64,000 nt of DNA from Halomonas litopenaei (lineage in GTDB: Bacteria; Pseudomonadota; Gammaproteobacteria; Pseudomonadales; Halomonadaceae), in contig NZ_JAEKJT010000001.1 of the NCBI RefSeq assembly GCF_017303055.1, forward strand, positions 186,001-250,000. The letters are read 5' to 3'. Each line of letters opens with the position of its first letter. The first letter of the stretch is position 1. The position numbers and the translations under genes are program-made. The notes under the pieces are model-generated. The model searched no databases, was not told where the DNA came from, and worked only from the letters and a program-made list of their open reading frames with translations. This document shows, piece by piece, positions 29,213-37,983 of the stretch.

Positions 29213-30172
29213 ATGAACACTATGGTGAAGAGAAGGGTGCATGTGGCGGCGGCCGCCATCATCAGCCCAGACGGTGACGAAGTGCTGCTGGCCCGGCGTC
29301 CTTCCAATGTCGACCACGGCGGCCTGTGGGAGTTTCCCGGCGGCAAGCTGGCGCCCTACGAGACCGGCCTGGAGGCGCTCAAGCGTGAGCTGCATGAAGA
29401 GCTCGGTATCGAGATACGTCGTGCCCAGCCGTTGATCCGCATCCACCACGAATATCCGGACAAGCACATCCTGCTCGATGTGTGGCAGGTAAAGGATTTC
29501 TCTGGTGAGCCGTTCGGGCGTGAAGGGCAAGCGGTGCGTTGGGTGCCCATGGGTGAGTTGATCGGCTATCCCTTCCCGGCCGCCAATCTGCCGATCCTGC
29601 GGGCGGTGATGTTGCCGTCCGAGTACCTCATCAGTGACGAAGAGGCCGATGAGGAGGTATTTGCCGCTCGCCTGGAGCGTGCGCTGGTCGAAGATGCCGT
29701 GCGCCTGGTGCAGTTGCGTGCCAAGACGCTGGACACCGACGCCTATGTGGCGCGTGCCGAGCGGGCTCTGGAAATGTGTCGCCGCCATGGTGCACGGCTC
29801 ATGCTCAATGGCGAACCCGAATTGCTCGACCGGGTTGATGCCGACGGCATTCACCTGACCAGCGAGCGCTTGATGGGCCTCGAGCGACGTCCGATTGCCG
29901 AGGGCAAGTGGTTGTCGGCGTCTACTCATGACAAGGCACAGCTGGACCAGGCCCACGTGATTGGCTGCGATTTCGTGACGCTGTCTCCGCTGCGCACCAC
30001 CCCGTCGCACCCGGAAGTGGCGCCCATTGGCTGGCACGATTTCCAGCAGCTGGTCGAGCGTGCCGGCATGCCGGTCTATGCACTGGGCGGCATGACCCGC
30101 CATGATGCCAATCACGCCCGTGCCGTTGGCGCCCAGGGCATCGCCTCAATTCGCGATTTCTGGAAGTCATAG
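29213..30172 (+). CDS. Nudix hydrolase (MutT-like) fused to a thiamine-phosphate-synthase-like domain
   Basis: A 319-residue two-domain protein. Residues 1-130 form a Nudix domain with a full Nudix box: GGLWEFPGGKLAPYETG then REL-x-EELGI, as in MutT, which removes 8-oxo-dGTP. Residues about 140-319 resemble ThiE/TenI (VRLVQLRAKTLD, LMLNGEPELLDRVDADGIHLTS, FVTLSPLRTTPSHP, ALGGM). The same fusion is known next to argJ in pseudomonads. Some thiamine-phosphate synthase residues look changed (LRAK and LSPLRTTPSH in place of LR.K and GP.F.T.TK), so the second domain may not make thiamine phosphate. The start could be ATG 29213 or 29222. Confidence 0.88.
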   Translation: MNTMVKRRVHVAAAAIISPDGDEVLLARRPSNVDHGGLWEFPGGKLAPYETGLEALKRELHEELGIEIRRAQPLIRIHHEYPDKHILLDVWQVKDFSGEPFGREGQAVRWVPMGELIGYPFPAANLPILRAVMLPSEYLISDEEADEEVFAARLERALVEDAVRLVQLRAKTLDTDAYVARAERALEMCRRHGARLMLNGEPELLDRVDADGIHLTSERLMGLERRPIAEGKWLSASTHDKAQLDQAHVIGCDFVTLSPLRTTPSHPEVAPIGWHDFQQLVERAGMPVYALGGMTRHDANHARAVGAQGIASIRDFWKS

Positions 30173-30220
30173 CGGGCCGTTGAGCACGCATCAGCGATAG
30201 CGACACCGTTGCTATCATCA

Positions 30221-30257
30221 AAGAGCCCCCGCAGGTCACTGGCCTGCGGGGGCTCTT
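30221..30257. terminator. Terminator between convergent Nudix/ThiE and aguB
   Basis: A perfect 15-bp stem AAGAGCCCCCGCAGG / CCTGCGGGGGCTCTT with a 7-base loop. The flanking T-runs are short in both directions, but the stem is very stable and sits between two converging genes. Confidence 0.75.
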
Positions 30258-30280
30258 GCATGATGCGCCGGGTGGCTGGC

Positions 30281-31183
30281 TCAGTCCCGGAAGCGGCGGG
30301 TCAACTCGCCATAGGCATCGATGCGGCGATCTCTCAGGTAGGGCCAGATGCGTCGCACCTGCTCGCCGTGAGCCAGGTCCAGGGTGACCAGCAGGGTCTG
30401 GGCCTCTTCGCCGGCGTGCGCCAGCAGCTCGCCCTGTGGGCCAGCGACGAAGCTGCCGCCCCAGAAGTCGATGCCCGGGCTGACGCCGGAGTGGTCCGGT
30501 TCGTGGCCCACCCGGTTGGCGACCAGAACCGGTACGCCATTGGCCACAGCATGGCTGCGCTGGATGATGGTCCAGGCGTCCTTCTGGCGTGTCTTTTCCG
30601 CGTCATCGTCATTCGGTGCCCAGCCAATGGCGGTGGGGTACAGCAGCACCTCGGCGCCGGCAAGGGCCATCATGCGTGCCGCTTCCGGATACCATTGATC
30701 CCAGCACACCAGGACGCCGAGTCGCCCGACCGAGGTATCGATGGGGGTGAAGCCCTGGTGATGTGCGGGGTCATGATCTCCCGGGGTGAAGTAGAACTTC
30801 TCGTAGAAGCCGGGATCATCGGGAATGTGCATCTTGCGGTAGTGACCCACAGCGCCCTTGGCGCCGTCGTAGACCACTGCCGTGTTGTGATAGATGCCGG
30901 GCGCACGACGTTCGAACAGCGAGCCCATCAGCACAATATCGAGTTCGCTGGCGAGTGCCGCCAGGCGTGTCCCGGTGGGCCCGTCCAAGGGTTCGGCGAG
31001 ATCGAACAGGTCAGGATCTTCGTACTGGCAGAAGTAGTGGGTGGCATGCAGCTCCTGCAGCATCACCAGCTTGGCTCCCTGGCCGGCCAGGTCGCGGATG
31101 GCCTGTTCGCTGGCATCCAGGCTGCGTGCCTTGTCGGGCCAGGCTGGTTGTTGCACCAGGCCCACGGTCAATTGGCGCGTCAT
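30281..31183 (-). CDS. aguB: N-carbamoylputrescine amidase AguB
   Basis: A 300-residue nitrilase-family amidohydrolase. The catalytic triad is visible: Glu44 in LQELHATHYFCQ, Lys117 in YRKMHIPDDPGFYEK and Cys160 in VCWDQWYPEAAR. It splits N-carbamoylputrescine into putrescine, ammonia and carbon dioxide. The upstream gene aguA overlaps it by four bases and makes its substrate, so the two form an agmatine-to-putrescine operon. Confidence 0.95.
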   Translation of the reverse strand: MTRQLTVGLVQQPAWPDKARSLDASEQAIRDLAGQGAKLVMLQELHATHYFCQYEDPDLFDLAEPLDGPTGTRLAALASELDIVLMGSLFERRAPGIYHNTAVVYDGAKGAVGHYRKMHIPDDPGFYEKFYFTPGDHDPAHHQGFTPIDTSVGRLGVLVCWDQWYPEAARMMALAGAEVLLYPTAIGWAPNDDDAEKTRQKDAWTIIQRSHAVANGVPVLVANRVGHEPDHSGVSPGIDFWGGSFVAGPQGELLAHAGEEAQTLLVTLDLAHGEQVRRIWPYLRDRRIDAYGELTRRFRD

Positions 31184-32229
31184 TGGTGTGCTCCTTCAAG
31201 GTTGAGAGTGCCGCGGGGCCACTGCATGGTCAGGCAGTGCAGGCTGCCATGCTGGGTGATGGCGGCGCTGGCATCGATGGGAATGATGTCATGCTCCGGG
31301 AAGGCGCCTGCCAGGGCGTTGAGCGCCGCCAGATCCTGTCGATCGCCGTACACCGGCACCAAAACGGCACCATTGATGATCAGAAAGTTGGCATAGGTAG
31401 CCGGTAGCCGATGTCCGTCGTCGCCATCCCGGCACGCGGCTGGCCAGGGCAGGGGGATCAGACGGTAGGGCGAGCCGTTGGCCTGGCGCAGCGTCGTCAA
31501 TTCCTGCTCCATGGCGTGCAGGTCGGCGTAGTGGGAGTCGGCGGGATCATCGCAGCGCACGTAGGCAATGGTCTCGGCATCGCAGAAACGGGCCAGGGTG
31601 TCGACGTGACTGTCGGTATCATCCCCTTCCAGGTGTCCATGGCGAAGCCACAATACTCGCGTAAGCCCAAGCTGGCTGGCGAGCCAGTCCTCGACCTGTT
31701 GCCGGGACAGGTCAGGGTTGCGATTAGGGTTGAGCAGGCAGGCTTCGGTGGTCAGCAGGGTGCCTTGCCCGTCGGTTTCGAGAGCGCCACCCTCCATGAC
31801 AACATCGCTGGTGGTGACGGGGCAGCGTATCCAGCCCGCCGTGACCAGCTGCTGCGTGAGGGTATTGTCGCGATCAGCGCGAAACTTGCCGCCCCAGCCG
31901 TTGAAGGTGAGGTCGTGGAACTGCACAGCGGCGCCATCCTGGCTGGCCAGTGGGCCATGATCACGGGCCCAGGTGTCGTCCGCCTCGACCACGACGAGGT
32001 GTACTCTGTCGGTAGCGGCACCTCGGGCCATCAGGCGCTGGCGCAGACCATCGCCGCAGGCAGGGTCGGGTACCCCGATGATGACATGCTGATAGCGGCT
32101 GATGACCAGCGCCAGCTGCTCCATCATGGCCTCGATGGCGGGCAGGGTATCGGCCCAGTCGCTGTCAGGGCGGGGCCAGGTCAGCTGGACGGCGTCCTGG
32201 GGATGCCACTCGGGAAGCAGGCGGTTCAT
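31180..32229 (-). CDS. aguA: Agmatine deiminase AguA
   Basis: A 349-residue guanidino-group-modifying enzyme. It deiminates agmatine to N-carbamoylputrescine. The catalytic cysteine is Cys332 in HGSLHCLTMQWPRG; ARDHGPL, EGGALETDGQG and RHGHLEGDDTDSHVD supply the acidic and histidine residues. The ATG at 32229 was chosen because MNRLLPEWHPQDAVQLTWP is the family N-terminus. It has its own promoter and is divergent from lolC. Together with aguB it gives an arginine-decarboxylase route to putrescine. Confidence 0.94.
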   Translation of the reverse strand: MNRLLPEWHPQDAVQLTWPRPDSDWADTLPAIEAMMEQLALVISRYQHVIIGVPDPACGDGLRQRLMARGAATDRVHLVVVEADDTWARDHGPLASQDGAAVQFHDLTFNGWGGKFRADRDNTLTQQLVTAGWIRCPVTTSDVVMEGGALETDGQGTLLTTEACLLNPNRNPDLSRQQVEDWLASQLGLTRVLWLRHGHLEGDDTDSHVDTLARFCDAETIAYVRCDDPADSHYADLHAMEQELTTLRQANGSPYRLIPLPWPAACRDGDDGHRLPATYANFLIINGAVLVPVYGDRQDLAALNALAGAFPEHDIIPIDASAAITQHGSLHCLTMQWPRGTLNLEGAHQ

Positions 32230-32257
32230 GGCAGTGTCCTGGAGGTCGAAACGGCGA

Positions 32258-32286
32258 AATGTAGGCCTGCGAGCAGGAAGATGCAA
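32258..32286 (-). promoter_or_regulatory. Sigma-70 promoter for aguA-aguB
   Basis: Read leftward: TTGCAT (32286-32281), 17-bp spacer, TACATT (32263-32258), start near 32251, 22 bases before the ATG. The spacer holds the small palindrome CCTGCGAGCAGG (32266-32277), a possible operator. Confidence 0.5.
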
Positions 32287-32369
32287 GGATCTCGCAAATC
32301 CCATGCCGTGGCGATGCAGAGGCGTGCAAAAAACCGTACCATGGCGGCCTGCCGACAAGGAAAGAGTCC

Positions 32370-33611
32370 ATGCTTGATCGATTGCCATTTCTGATCGGCT
32401 TGCGCTATGTGCGAGCCAAGCGACGCAACCACTTCATCTCCTTCATCTCGCTGACGTCCATGCTGGGGCTCACCCTGGGCGTGGCGGTACTGATTCTGGT
32501 GCTGTCAGTGATGAACGGTTTTGACCGAGAGCTACGCCAGCGGGTTCTGGGCATGGTGCCCCACACCCAGATCGAGCAGGCCGGTGGCATGACCGATTGG
32601 CAGCCCCTGGCCGAGCGTCTGACCCAGCGCGAGCACGTTATCGGTGCCGCGCCCTATATCCAGCAACAGGGCATGTTCTCCCAGGCCGGACGTAATCAGG
32701 GCGCCATGGTCAACGGCATTGATCCGCAGTGGGAAAGCCGCGTTTCCATTGTCGACGAGAACATGTCCCAGGGCTCTCTTGATGATCTGCAGCCGGGTGA
32801 GTGGCACATCGTGCTGGGGTCGATCCTTGCCAACAATCTGAGGGTCGATGTCGGCGACAGTGTCACCCTGCTGGTACCCGAAGCCTCGATCACCCCGGCT
32901 GGCGTATTCCCGCGTCTGAAGCGCTTCACCGTCAGCGGTATCTTCAGCGTAGGGGCCGACCTGGATGCCAACCTCGCGTATGCCAATATCGAGGACATGC
33001 AGACCTTGGCACGCATGGGCGATAGCGTTGGCGGCCTGCGTCTTGAGCTGGATGACCTGTTCCTGGCCGGTCAGGAAACCCAGGCCATCGTCAATGAGCT
33101 GGGCGCTGGCTATCGCGGCTACGACTGGACCTTTACCCGTGGCAACCTGTTCCAGGCCATCCAGATGGAGAAGCGCATGATCGGGCTGCTGCTGACGGTG
33201 ATCATTGCCGTGGCCGCGTTCAATATCGTCTCTACCCTGGTCATGGTGGTGACCGACAAGCATGCCGACATCGCCATTTTGCGCACGATTGGCGCCACGC
33301 CTCGTTCGATCATGGGGATCTTCATGGTTCAGGGGATTGCCATCGGCGTGATCGGCATCCTGATAGGGGTTGCGCTGGGCATCTTGCTGGCGCTGACAGT
33401 GTCCGACATCATCGCTTTCGTGGAGTCCACACTGGGGATCCATTTCCTCGATGCCGGCGTCTACTTCATCAGCGACCTGCCGTCAGAGCTGATCTGGAGT
33501 GATGTGTATCAGATCGTTGCAGCCGCCTTTGTGCTGACCTTCCTGTCCACCCTCTATCCGGCGTGGCGAGCCGCCCGGGTCCAGCCTGCCGAGGTGCTGC
33601 GCTATGAGTGA
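32370..33611 (+). CDS. lolC: Lipoprotein-releasing ABC transporter permease LolC/LolE (LolF-like)
   Basis: A 413-residue inner-membrane permease with four helices (about 22-48, 268-300, 315-345, 375-400) and a large periplasmic loop. It extracts outer-membrane lipoproteins from the inner membrane and hands them to LolA. The stretch ASITPAGVFPRLKRFTV matches the LolC Hook that binds LolA. Only one permease gene is present before lolD, where E. coli has lolC-lolD-lolE, so it may act as a homodimer (LolF type) unless lolE lies elsewhere. AAGGAAAGAG precedes the ATG. Confidence 0.9.
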   Translation: MLDRLPFLIGLRYVRAKRRNHFISFISLTSMLGLTLGVAVLILVLSVMNGFDRELRQRVLGMVPHTQIEQAGGMTDWQPLAERLTQREHVIGAAPYIQQQGMFSQAGRNQGAMVNGIDPQWESRVSIVDENMSQGSLDDLQPGEWHIVLGSILANNLRVDVGDSVTLLVPEASITPAGVFPRLKRFTVSGIFSVGADLDANLAYANIEDMQTLARMGDSVGGLRLELDDLFLAGQETQAIVNELGAGYRGYDWTFTRGNLFQAIQMEKRMIGLLLTVIIAVAAFNIVSTLVMVVTDKHADIAILRTIGATPRSIMGIFMVQGIAIGVIGILIGVALGILLALTVSDIIAFVESTLGIHFLDAGVYFISDLPSELIWSDVYQIVAAAFVLTFLSTLYPAWRAARVQPAEVLRYE

Positions 33612-34338
33612 TGTTGTCAATCAGCCGGCAGCGACCGAGGCGCCGACTGCCCAGGCGCCCGGCAAGGTAATGCTGGAATGTCATCAGCTGTCCCGCGTCT
33701 ACGACGAGGGGCCCGCCGACCTGGTCGTGCTGGATCAGCTGGAGCTCAAGGTGCACGCCGGGGAGCGCGTCGCCGTTGTCGGTAGCTCCGGGTCTGGCAA
33801 GACGACCTTGCTCAACCTTCTGGGTGGGCTGGATAGCCCCAGCGCTGGCGAGGTTCGTGTCGATGGAACGGTGCTGCATCAGTTGGGGGACGCCGAGATC
33901 GGCCGTTTTCGCAACCGCCACATCGGCTTCGTCTACCAGTTCCATCACTTGCTGGCCGAGTTCTCCGCGCTGGAGAATGTGGCGCTGCCGCTGATCATTC
34001 GCGGGAGTCGCAAGCGCGATGCCGAAGACAAGGCGCGGGCGCTGTTGCAGAAGGTGGGGCTGGGGCCGCGTGCGGATCACAAGCCCGGCGAGCTGTCCGG
34101 TGGTGAGCGCCAGCGCGCGGCCATTGCCCGCGCCCTGGTGACCGACCCCAGCTTGATGCTGATGGATGAGCCCACCGGAAACCTGGACAAGCACACCGCG
34201 GCCAGCATTCTGGCGCTGATGGATGAGCTGGCTGCCAGCGCGCGCTGCGCTTTCGTTATCGTCACCCACGACCCGGAGCTCGCCGCGCACCAAGACCGCG
34301 TGTTGCGCCTGGACAACGGCCGTCTCCAGCCCGATTGA
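33604..34338 (+). CDS. lolD: Lipoprotein-releasing ABC transporter ATPase LolD
   Basis: A 244-residue ABC ATPase. Walker A GSSGSGKTT, signature LSGGERQRAAIARAL and Walker B LMLMDEPTGNLD are intact, with FVYQFHHLLAEFSALEN as the Q-loop region typical of LolD. It powers lipoprotein release by the permease encoded just upstream, with which it overlaps by eight bases. It is about ten residues longer at the N-terminus than E. coli LolD. Confidence 0.95.
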   Translation: MSDVVNQPAATEAPTAQAPGKVMLECHQLSRVYDEGPADLVVLDQLELKVHAGERVAVVGSSGSGKTTLLNLLGGLDSPSAGEVRVDGTVLHQLGDAEIGRFRNRHIGFVYQFHHLLAEFSALENVALPLIIRGSRKRDAEDKARALLQKVGLGPRADHKPGELSGGERQRAAIARALVTDPSLMLMDEPTGNLDKHTAASILALMDELAASARCAFVIVTHDPELAAHQDRVLRLDNGRLQPD

Positions 34339-34401
34339 ATCGAGAGGCCGAGTCGATTGGCTGAAACAAGTGGCTTAGCCGAGTGACCTGGGTCGCATAT
34401 G

Positions 34402-34437
34402 AATGGCCCCGCTGCATCGCAGCGGGGCCATTTTCTT
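34402..34437 (+). terminator. Intrinsic terminator after lolD
   Basis: A perfect 14-bp stem AATGGCCCCGCTGC / GCAGCGGGGCCATT with a 3-base loop, followed by TTCTTT. Confidence 0.85.
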
Positions 34438-34475
34438 TGCCAAGGTTGTCTTTGCCAAGGTTTTCTTTGCCAAGG
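34435..34475. repeat. Three 15-bp tandem repeats
   Basis: CTTTGCCAAGG recurs at 34435, 34450 and 34465, a strict 15-bp period, directly after the lolD terminator. A degenerate GCCAAGG appears again at 34491. The gap holds no other feature before the DUF2062 gene. Confidence 0.85.
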
Positions 34476-34533
34476 TCTTGCGCAGGCCTCGCCAAGGCTG
34501 GGAGAGCGCGCCGGCAGCTGAGCGGGCGCTGCG

Positions 34534-35067
34534 TCAGGAGTGAGCGCGGGCCTGACGGCGGCGGCGCCGCCGCGCCTTCCAGCTGCGTGAGACCTGCCAG
34601 CGCCATAGCAGTCGAATGACCACATTGGCGAGGGCGCCGACAATGACCGCCGCCACCAGCGAGCCAAACAGCAGTGACGGCAATATGTCCATCAGCTGTC
34701 CTTGCAGCCACTCTGTGGTCAGGCGATGTGGGGCATGCAGTGCTGGTTGCTGCAAGAGCCATGCGCCAAGGCAGTAGTTGCCATAGAAGATGATCGGCAT
34801 GGTCAGCGGATTGGTGATCCATACCAGGGCGACCGACAGCGGAAGATTACAGCGACCGAGGCGCGCGCCAAGTGCCGCTACCACCATTTGGCACGGAATA
34901 GGAAGCAGGGCGCTGAACAGGCCGACGCTGAATGCGTTGGCCACGCTACGCCGTGTCAGCACCCACAGCGCGGGGTCAGCAATCAGGTGAGCCATGAAGC
35001 GCAACGAGCGCTGCCGACGCAGGGCGTCTGGCGAGGGTAGATAGCGCTTTAGTAGTCGACGCGGCAT
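34534..35067 (-). CDS. DUF2062 family membrane protein
   Basis: A 177-residue protein with a DUF2062 domain: two or three membrane segments (about 45-72, 78-105 and 128-155) after a basic N-terminus MPRRLLKRYLPSPDALRRQ. Typical family stretches are SVANAFSVGLFSALLPIPCQMV and WITNPLTMPIIFYGNYCLG. The function is unknown; in some bacteria the domain is fused to glycosyltransferases. The C-terminus is strongly basic (KARRRRRRQARAHS). Convergent with lolD, divergent from comEC. The 236 bases before comEC hold nothing I recognise apart from the comEC ribosome site. Confidence 0.85.
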   Translation of the reverse strand: MPRRLLKRYLPSPDALRRQRSLRFMAHLIADPALWVLTRRSVANAFSVGLFSALLPIPCQMVVAALGARLGRCNLPLSVALVWITNPLTMPIIFYGNYCLGAWLLQQPALHAPHRLTTEWLQGQLMDILPSLLFGSLVAAVIVGALANVVIRLLWRWQVSRSWKARRRRRRQARAHS

Positions 35068-35303
35068 GGAGTATCAGCTCAAGGCTGCGGATGCGTGGCT
35101 ATTATCCATACAAGCCGATGCCCTTGCCATGACGTCGGCCAACGCTGTGCCTGAAAGACCTGACCTGGCCACCGGCTAGGTCTTGTTGGAGAGGAGCAAG
35201 TCGCTGTGCAGATGGGGGAGCTGAAAGGGCACTGAACAAGGGCGGCCACCCGCGCCTCAAGCCCGGGTGACGGGGACAAGGAAGGTCCACCAGCAGGAGT
35301 GCC

Positions 35304-37754
35304 ATGGACATGACGGGCGGTCGGTCACTGTATTGGCGAGGCGCTGCCAAGGCGGGACAGCGGTCGCGCCAGAGGCGCGGTGGTGGGCCTGCGTGGCCAT
35401 CACCGGCCGTCAGTCTAGCCAGCGGCGCCACCTTGGGCGGCGCGCTGATCGGCGTGGCGGAGCCTGCCATGTACCTTCTGCTCGCGGTCGCAGTGGCCAG
35501 CCTTGCCGCGCGACGCTGGCGACTGCTGCTGGGTGCATGGGTGGCGCTATGGGTGCTGCTGTCGCTGTTGCAGCAGCAAGGCGCGCGTCTTCCGGCGGGC
35601 CTTGCCGGAGTCACCTTGTTGGCCGATGTCCGTGTCAGCGCGGCACGTGAGCTGGCCGGGGCGCAGCGCCTGACGCTGGAGATCGAGCGCTGTGAACCGA
35701 TGCTGGCTGACATGCTTGCCTGCGATCGCCTGGAGCGGGTTCGCGTCACCCATTACCTGGCGGCACATCAGGCAGCCGGTCTCGGCAGCCCGCTGCCGAG
35801 TGGACGCATGACGGTGGGCGAGCGCTGGCGCCTGGCGCTGCGCCTGCGGCCGCCAACAGGCGTGGCCAACCCTGGCCGCTTCGACTATGAACGCTGGCTG
35901 TGGCAGCAGGGCATTCAGGCGATCGGTGCCGTGGTATCGGAACCCCCGCCGTATCGCCGGGCGCTGGCACCAGAGGATCTGCGCGAGTCGCTGCTGGCCA
36001 CGCTGGAGGGTCTGGCCTTGGCCGAGCGCACTCGTCGCTGGCTGGCGGCGCTGACGCTGGGTCGGGGCGAGCGCCTGGAGGCACAGGAGTGGCAGCTGCT
36101 GAACAGCACTGGAACCACTCATCTGGCGGTCGTGTCCGGGCTGCACGTTGGCTTGGTGGCGGTGCTCGCACTGGGCTGTGGGCGCTGGCTGTCTCGGAGG
36201 ATTCAGCCTGGACGCTGGCGTCTGGTGCGCTGGCCATGGTGGTGGGCGGGAGGCTTTACCGCAGGCTTCGTCTGGCTGGTGGGTGCCGAGCCCCCGGCAC
36301 TCAGGGCGCTGGTGATGATTGTCATCGCCCTATGGGTCGCCGGCGGTCGTCATGCGCCGTCGGCGTGGCAAGGCTTGGCGGTGGCCTGGACGCTGGTGGT
36401 ACTTATCGATCCGCTGTCGCTCTGGCGTCCGGGGCTATGGTTGTCCTTTGGGGCGGTAGCCGCGTTGATCATCATGTGGCAAGGGCGCGGTCTGAAGCCG
36501 CACCAGCGGTCGGGCCGGGGCGTGCAGACGGCGTGGGTCACGCTGGTGCGTACCCAGCTTCTGCTGGCGCTTCCCATGGCGGGGCTGGTGCTGGCCTTTA
36601 CGGGTCAAGTGTCGCTGGTGACGGTGCTGGCGAATCTGGTGGCGGTGCCGCTGGTGTCGCTGATACTGGTGCCGGCGGGCATGCTGGGTTGGGCGGTACT
36701 GCTCGTAGCTCCGCCGCTGGCACTGTGGTGGTGGAAGGGATGGGGGTGGGTGCTGGCGGCACTGCTTGAGCTGCTTGAGGGGCTGTCCTTGCCAGCCGCG
36801 ACGGTATGGCTCGATGTCGATATCCGGCTCTCGCTGGCGTTGCTGCTGTGGGGCATTGGCGTCGTCATCTGTCTGCCCGGCATTGGGCGCGGTCTTAAGG
36901 GGGGCGCAGTGATCGCTCTGGGCGTTGCGCTGATCAGTCTGGCGCCGGCACGGCCCGACCCCCGTACCGTTCGCCTGGTGGTGTGGGATGTGGGGCAGGG
37001 CTTGATGGTCGAAGTCCATACCGCTGGCCATCGGCTGCTGTATGACAGTGGCCCACGCTATGCCTCCGGCTATGCCCCCATCGACGGTATCTGGCCGTCA
37101 CCCCAGCAGTTTGACCAGGTCATTATCAGCCATGCTGACCTGGACCACTCGGGTGGCGTGGCGCGCCTGGTCGAACAGCATGAGGTGGCGCACTGGTGGC
37201 ATCCCGCTGGACGGATACCCGGTTTACCTGCTGAGCAAGCTGCCGACGGCTGCCACTGGGGGCAGCAATGGCGCTGGGAGGGCGTCGACTTTCGTTTTCT
37301 ATGGCCAGGCTCGGATGAGGCTGTCGCGACACTGGAGTCCAATGATCAGTCCTGTGTGTTGCTGGTCAGCTCCCCTGGAGGGAGTGTGCTGATTACCGGC
37401 GACGCCAGTCGCCGGGTCGAGCGCTACCTGATCGCTCAGCTGCCCTCGCCGCCGGCGGTGCTGGTGGTCGGGCACCATGGCAGCGACGACAGCACCGGCG
37501 CCGCACTGATCGACGCCAGGGCGCCGCAGTTGGCGGTAGCCTCCAGCGCCGCCTTCAACCGGTTTGGCCATCCCCATGATGATGTGATTCGGCGGCTTCG
37601 GCAGGCAGGCAGCTGTATCCTCGACACAGGGCTCGATGGTCAGCTGGTGATCGATCTGGACAGGGCCGGCGTGCATCTGGTCAGCAGTGGACGCCGACGT
37701 CATCTGCACGGCGGTGTCGAAGGTCTCTGCCATGGGGTAGAATCTCGCCACTGA
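35304..37754 (+). CDS. comEC: DNA internalisation channel ComEC/Rec2
   Basis: An 816-residue polytopic protein. After early membrane segments comes an OB-like domain, then the competence domain (LGRGERLEAQEWQLLNSTGTTHLAVVSGLHVGLV) with a run of helices, and from about residue 555 a metallo-beta-lactamase-like domain (VVWDVGQGLMVEVHTAGHRLLYDSG, ISHADLDHSGG, VGHHGSDDST). It carries single-stranded DNA across the inner membrane in transformation. AGGAG precedes the ATG. comEC next to msbA is the E. coli ycaI-msbA order. The gene looks intact, so natural uptake is possible if pili are encoded elsewhere. Confidence 0.92.
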   Translation: MDMTGGRSLYWRGAAKAGQRSRQRRGGGPAWPSPAVSLASGATLGGALIGVAEPAMYLLLAVAVASLAARRWRLLLGAWVALWVLLSLLQQQGARLPAGLAGVTLLADVRVSAARELAGAQRLTLEIERCEPMLADMLACDRLERVRVTHYLAAHQAAGLGSPLPSGRMTVGERWRLALRLRPPTGVANPGRFDYERWLWQQGIQAIGAVVSEPPPYRRALAPEDLRESLLATLEGLALAERTRRWLAALTLGRGERLEAQEWQLLNSTGTTHLAVVSGLHVGLVAVLALGCGRWLSRRIQPGRWRLVRWPWWWAGGFTAGFVWLVGAEPPALRALVMIVIALWVAGGRHAPSAWQGLAVAWTLVVLIDPLSLWRPGLWLSFGAVAALIIMWQGRGLKPHQRSGRGVQTAWVTLVRTQLLLALPMAGLVLAFTGQVSLVTVLANLVAVPLVSLILVPAGMLGWAVLLVAPPLALWWWKGWGWVLAALLELLEGLSLPAATVWLDVDIRLSLALLLWGIGVVICLPGIGRGLKGGAVIALGVALISLAPARPDPRTVRLVVWDVGQGLMVEVHTAGHRLLYDSGPRYASGYAPIDGIWPSPQQFDQVIISHADLDHSGGVARLVEQHEVAHWWHPAGRIPGLPAEQAADGCHWGQQWRWEGVDFRFLWPGSDEAVATLESNDQSCVLLVSSPGGSVLITGDASRRVERYLIAQLPSPPAVLVVGHHGSDDSTGAALIDARAPQLAVASSAAFNRFGHPHDDVIRRLRQAGSCILDTGLDGQLVIDLDRAGVHLVSSGRRRHLHGGVEGLCHGVESRH

Positions 37755-37851
37755 ATCTCGCTGCCCTGTGCAACCTGCTGGTGTGCCAGCGAGCTGGCGT
37801 CGTCAACAGGCTCGGTCGCGGCTGATGCCGAAGAGGCTGAATGCTGCGCTG

Positions 37852-37911
37852 ATCGACGTGCTGGTGGTCGACGTGCTGGCAGTTGACCTGTTGGCAGTCG
37901 ACCTGCTGGCA
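37852..37911. repeat. Four 15-bp tandem repeats upstream of msbA
   Basis: Four consecutive 15-bp units (starting 37852, 37867, 37882, 37897) of the form GTCGAC[G/C]TGCTGGCA with a few changes. Read in the msbA frame they spell repeats of V-D-[VL]-L-A, with no stop before the msbA start. They fill much of the 229-base comEC-msbA gap. Confidence 0.85.
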
Positions 37912-37983
37912 GAAACGCAGCAGGTGAACCCAGCCAGGCTGGGTCATGCGACAGGGCTGATTCCCCTTGCAACTGGAGCCAAC

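Noticed and set aside
35068..35303. A gene or RNA in the gap between the DUF2062 gene and comEC
   Set aside because: No ORF with family features, no strong hairpin with a T-run, and no convincing promoter was seen.
37768..37983. 72-codon N-terminal extension of msbA
   Set aside because: Not similar to MsbA, consists partly of tandem repeats, and the GTG at 37984 has a good ribosome site and gives the normal length. Kept only as a finding.
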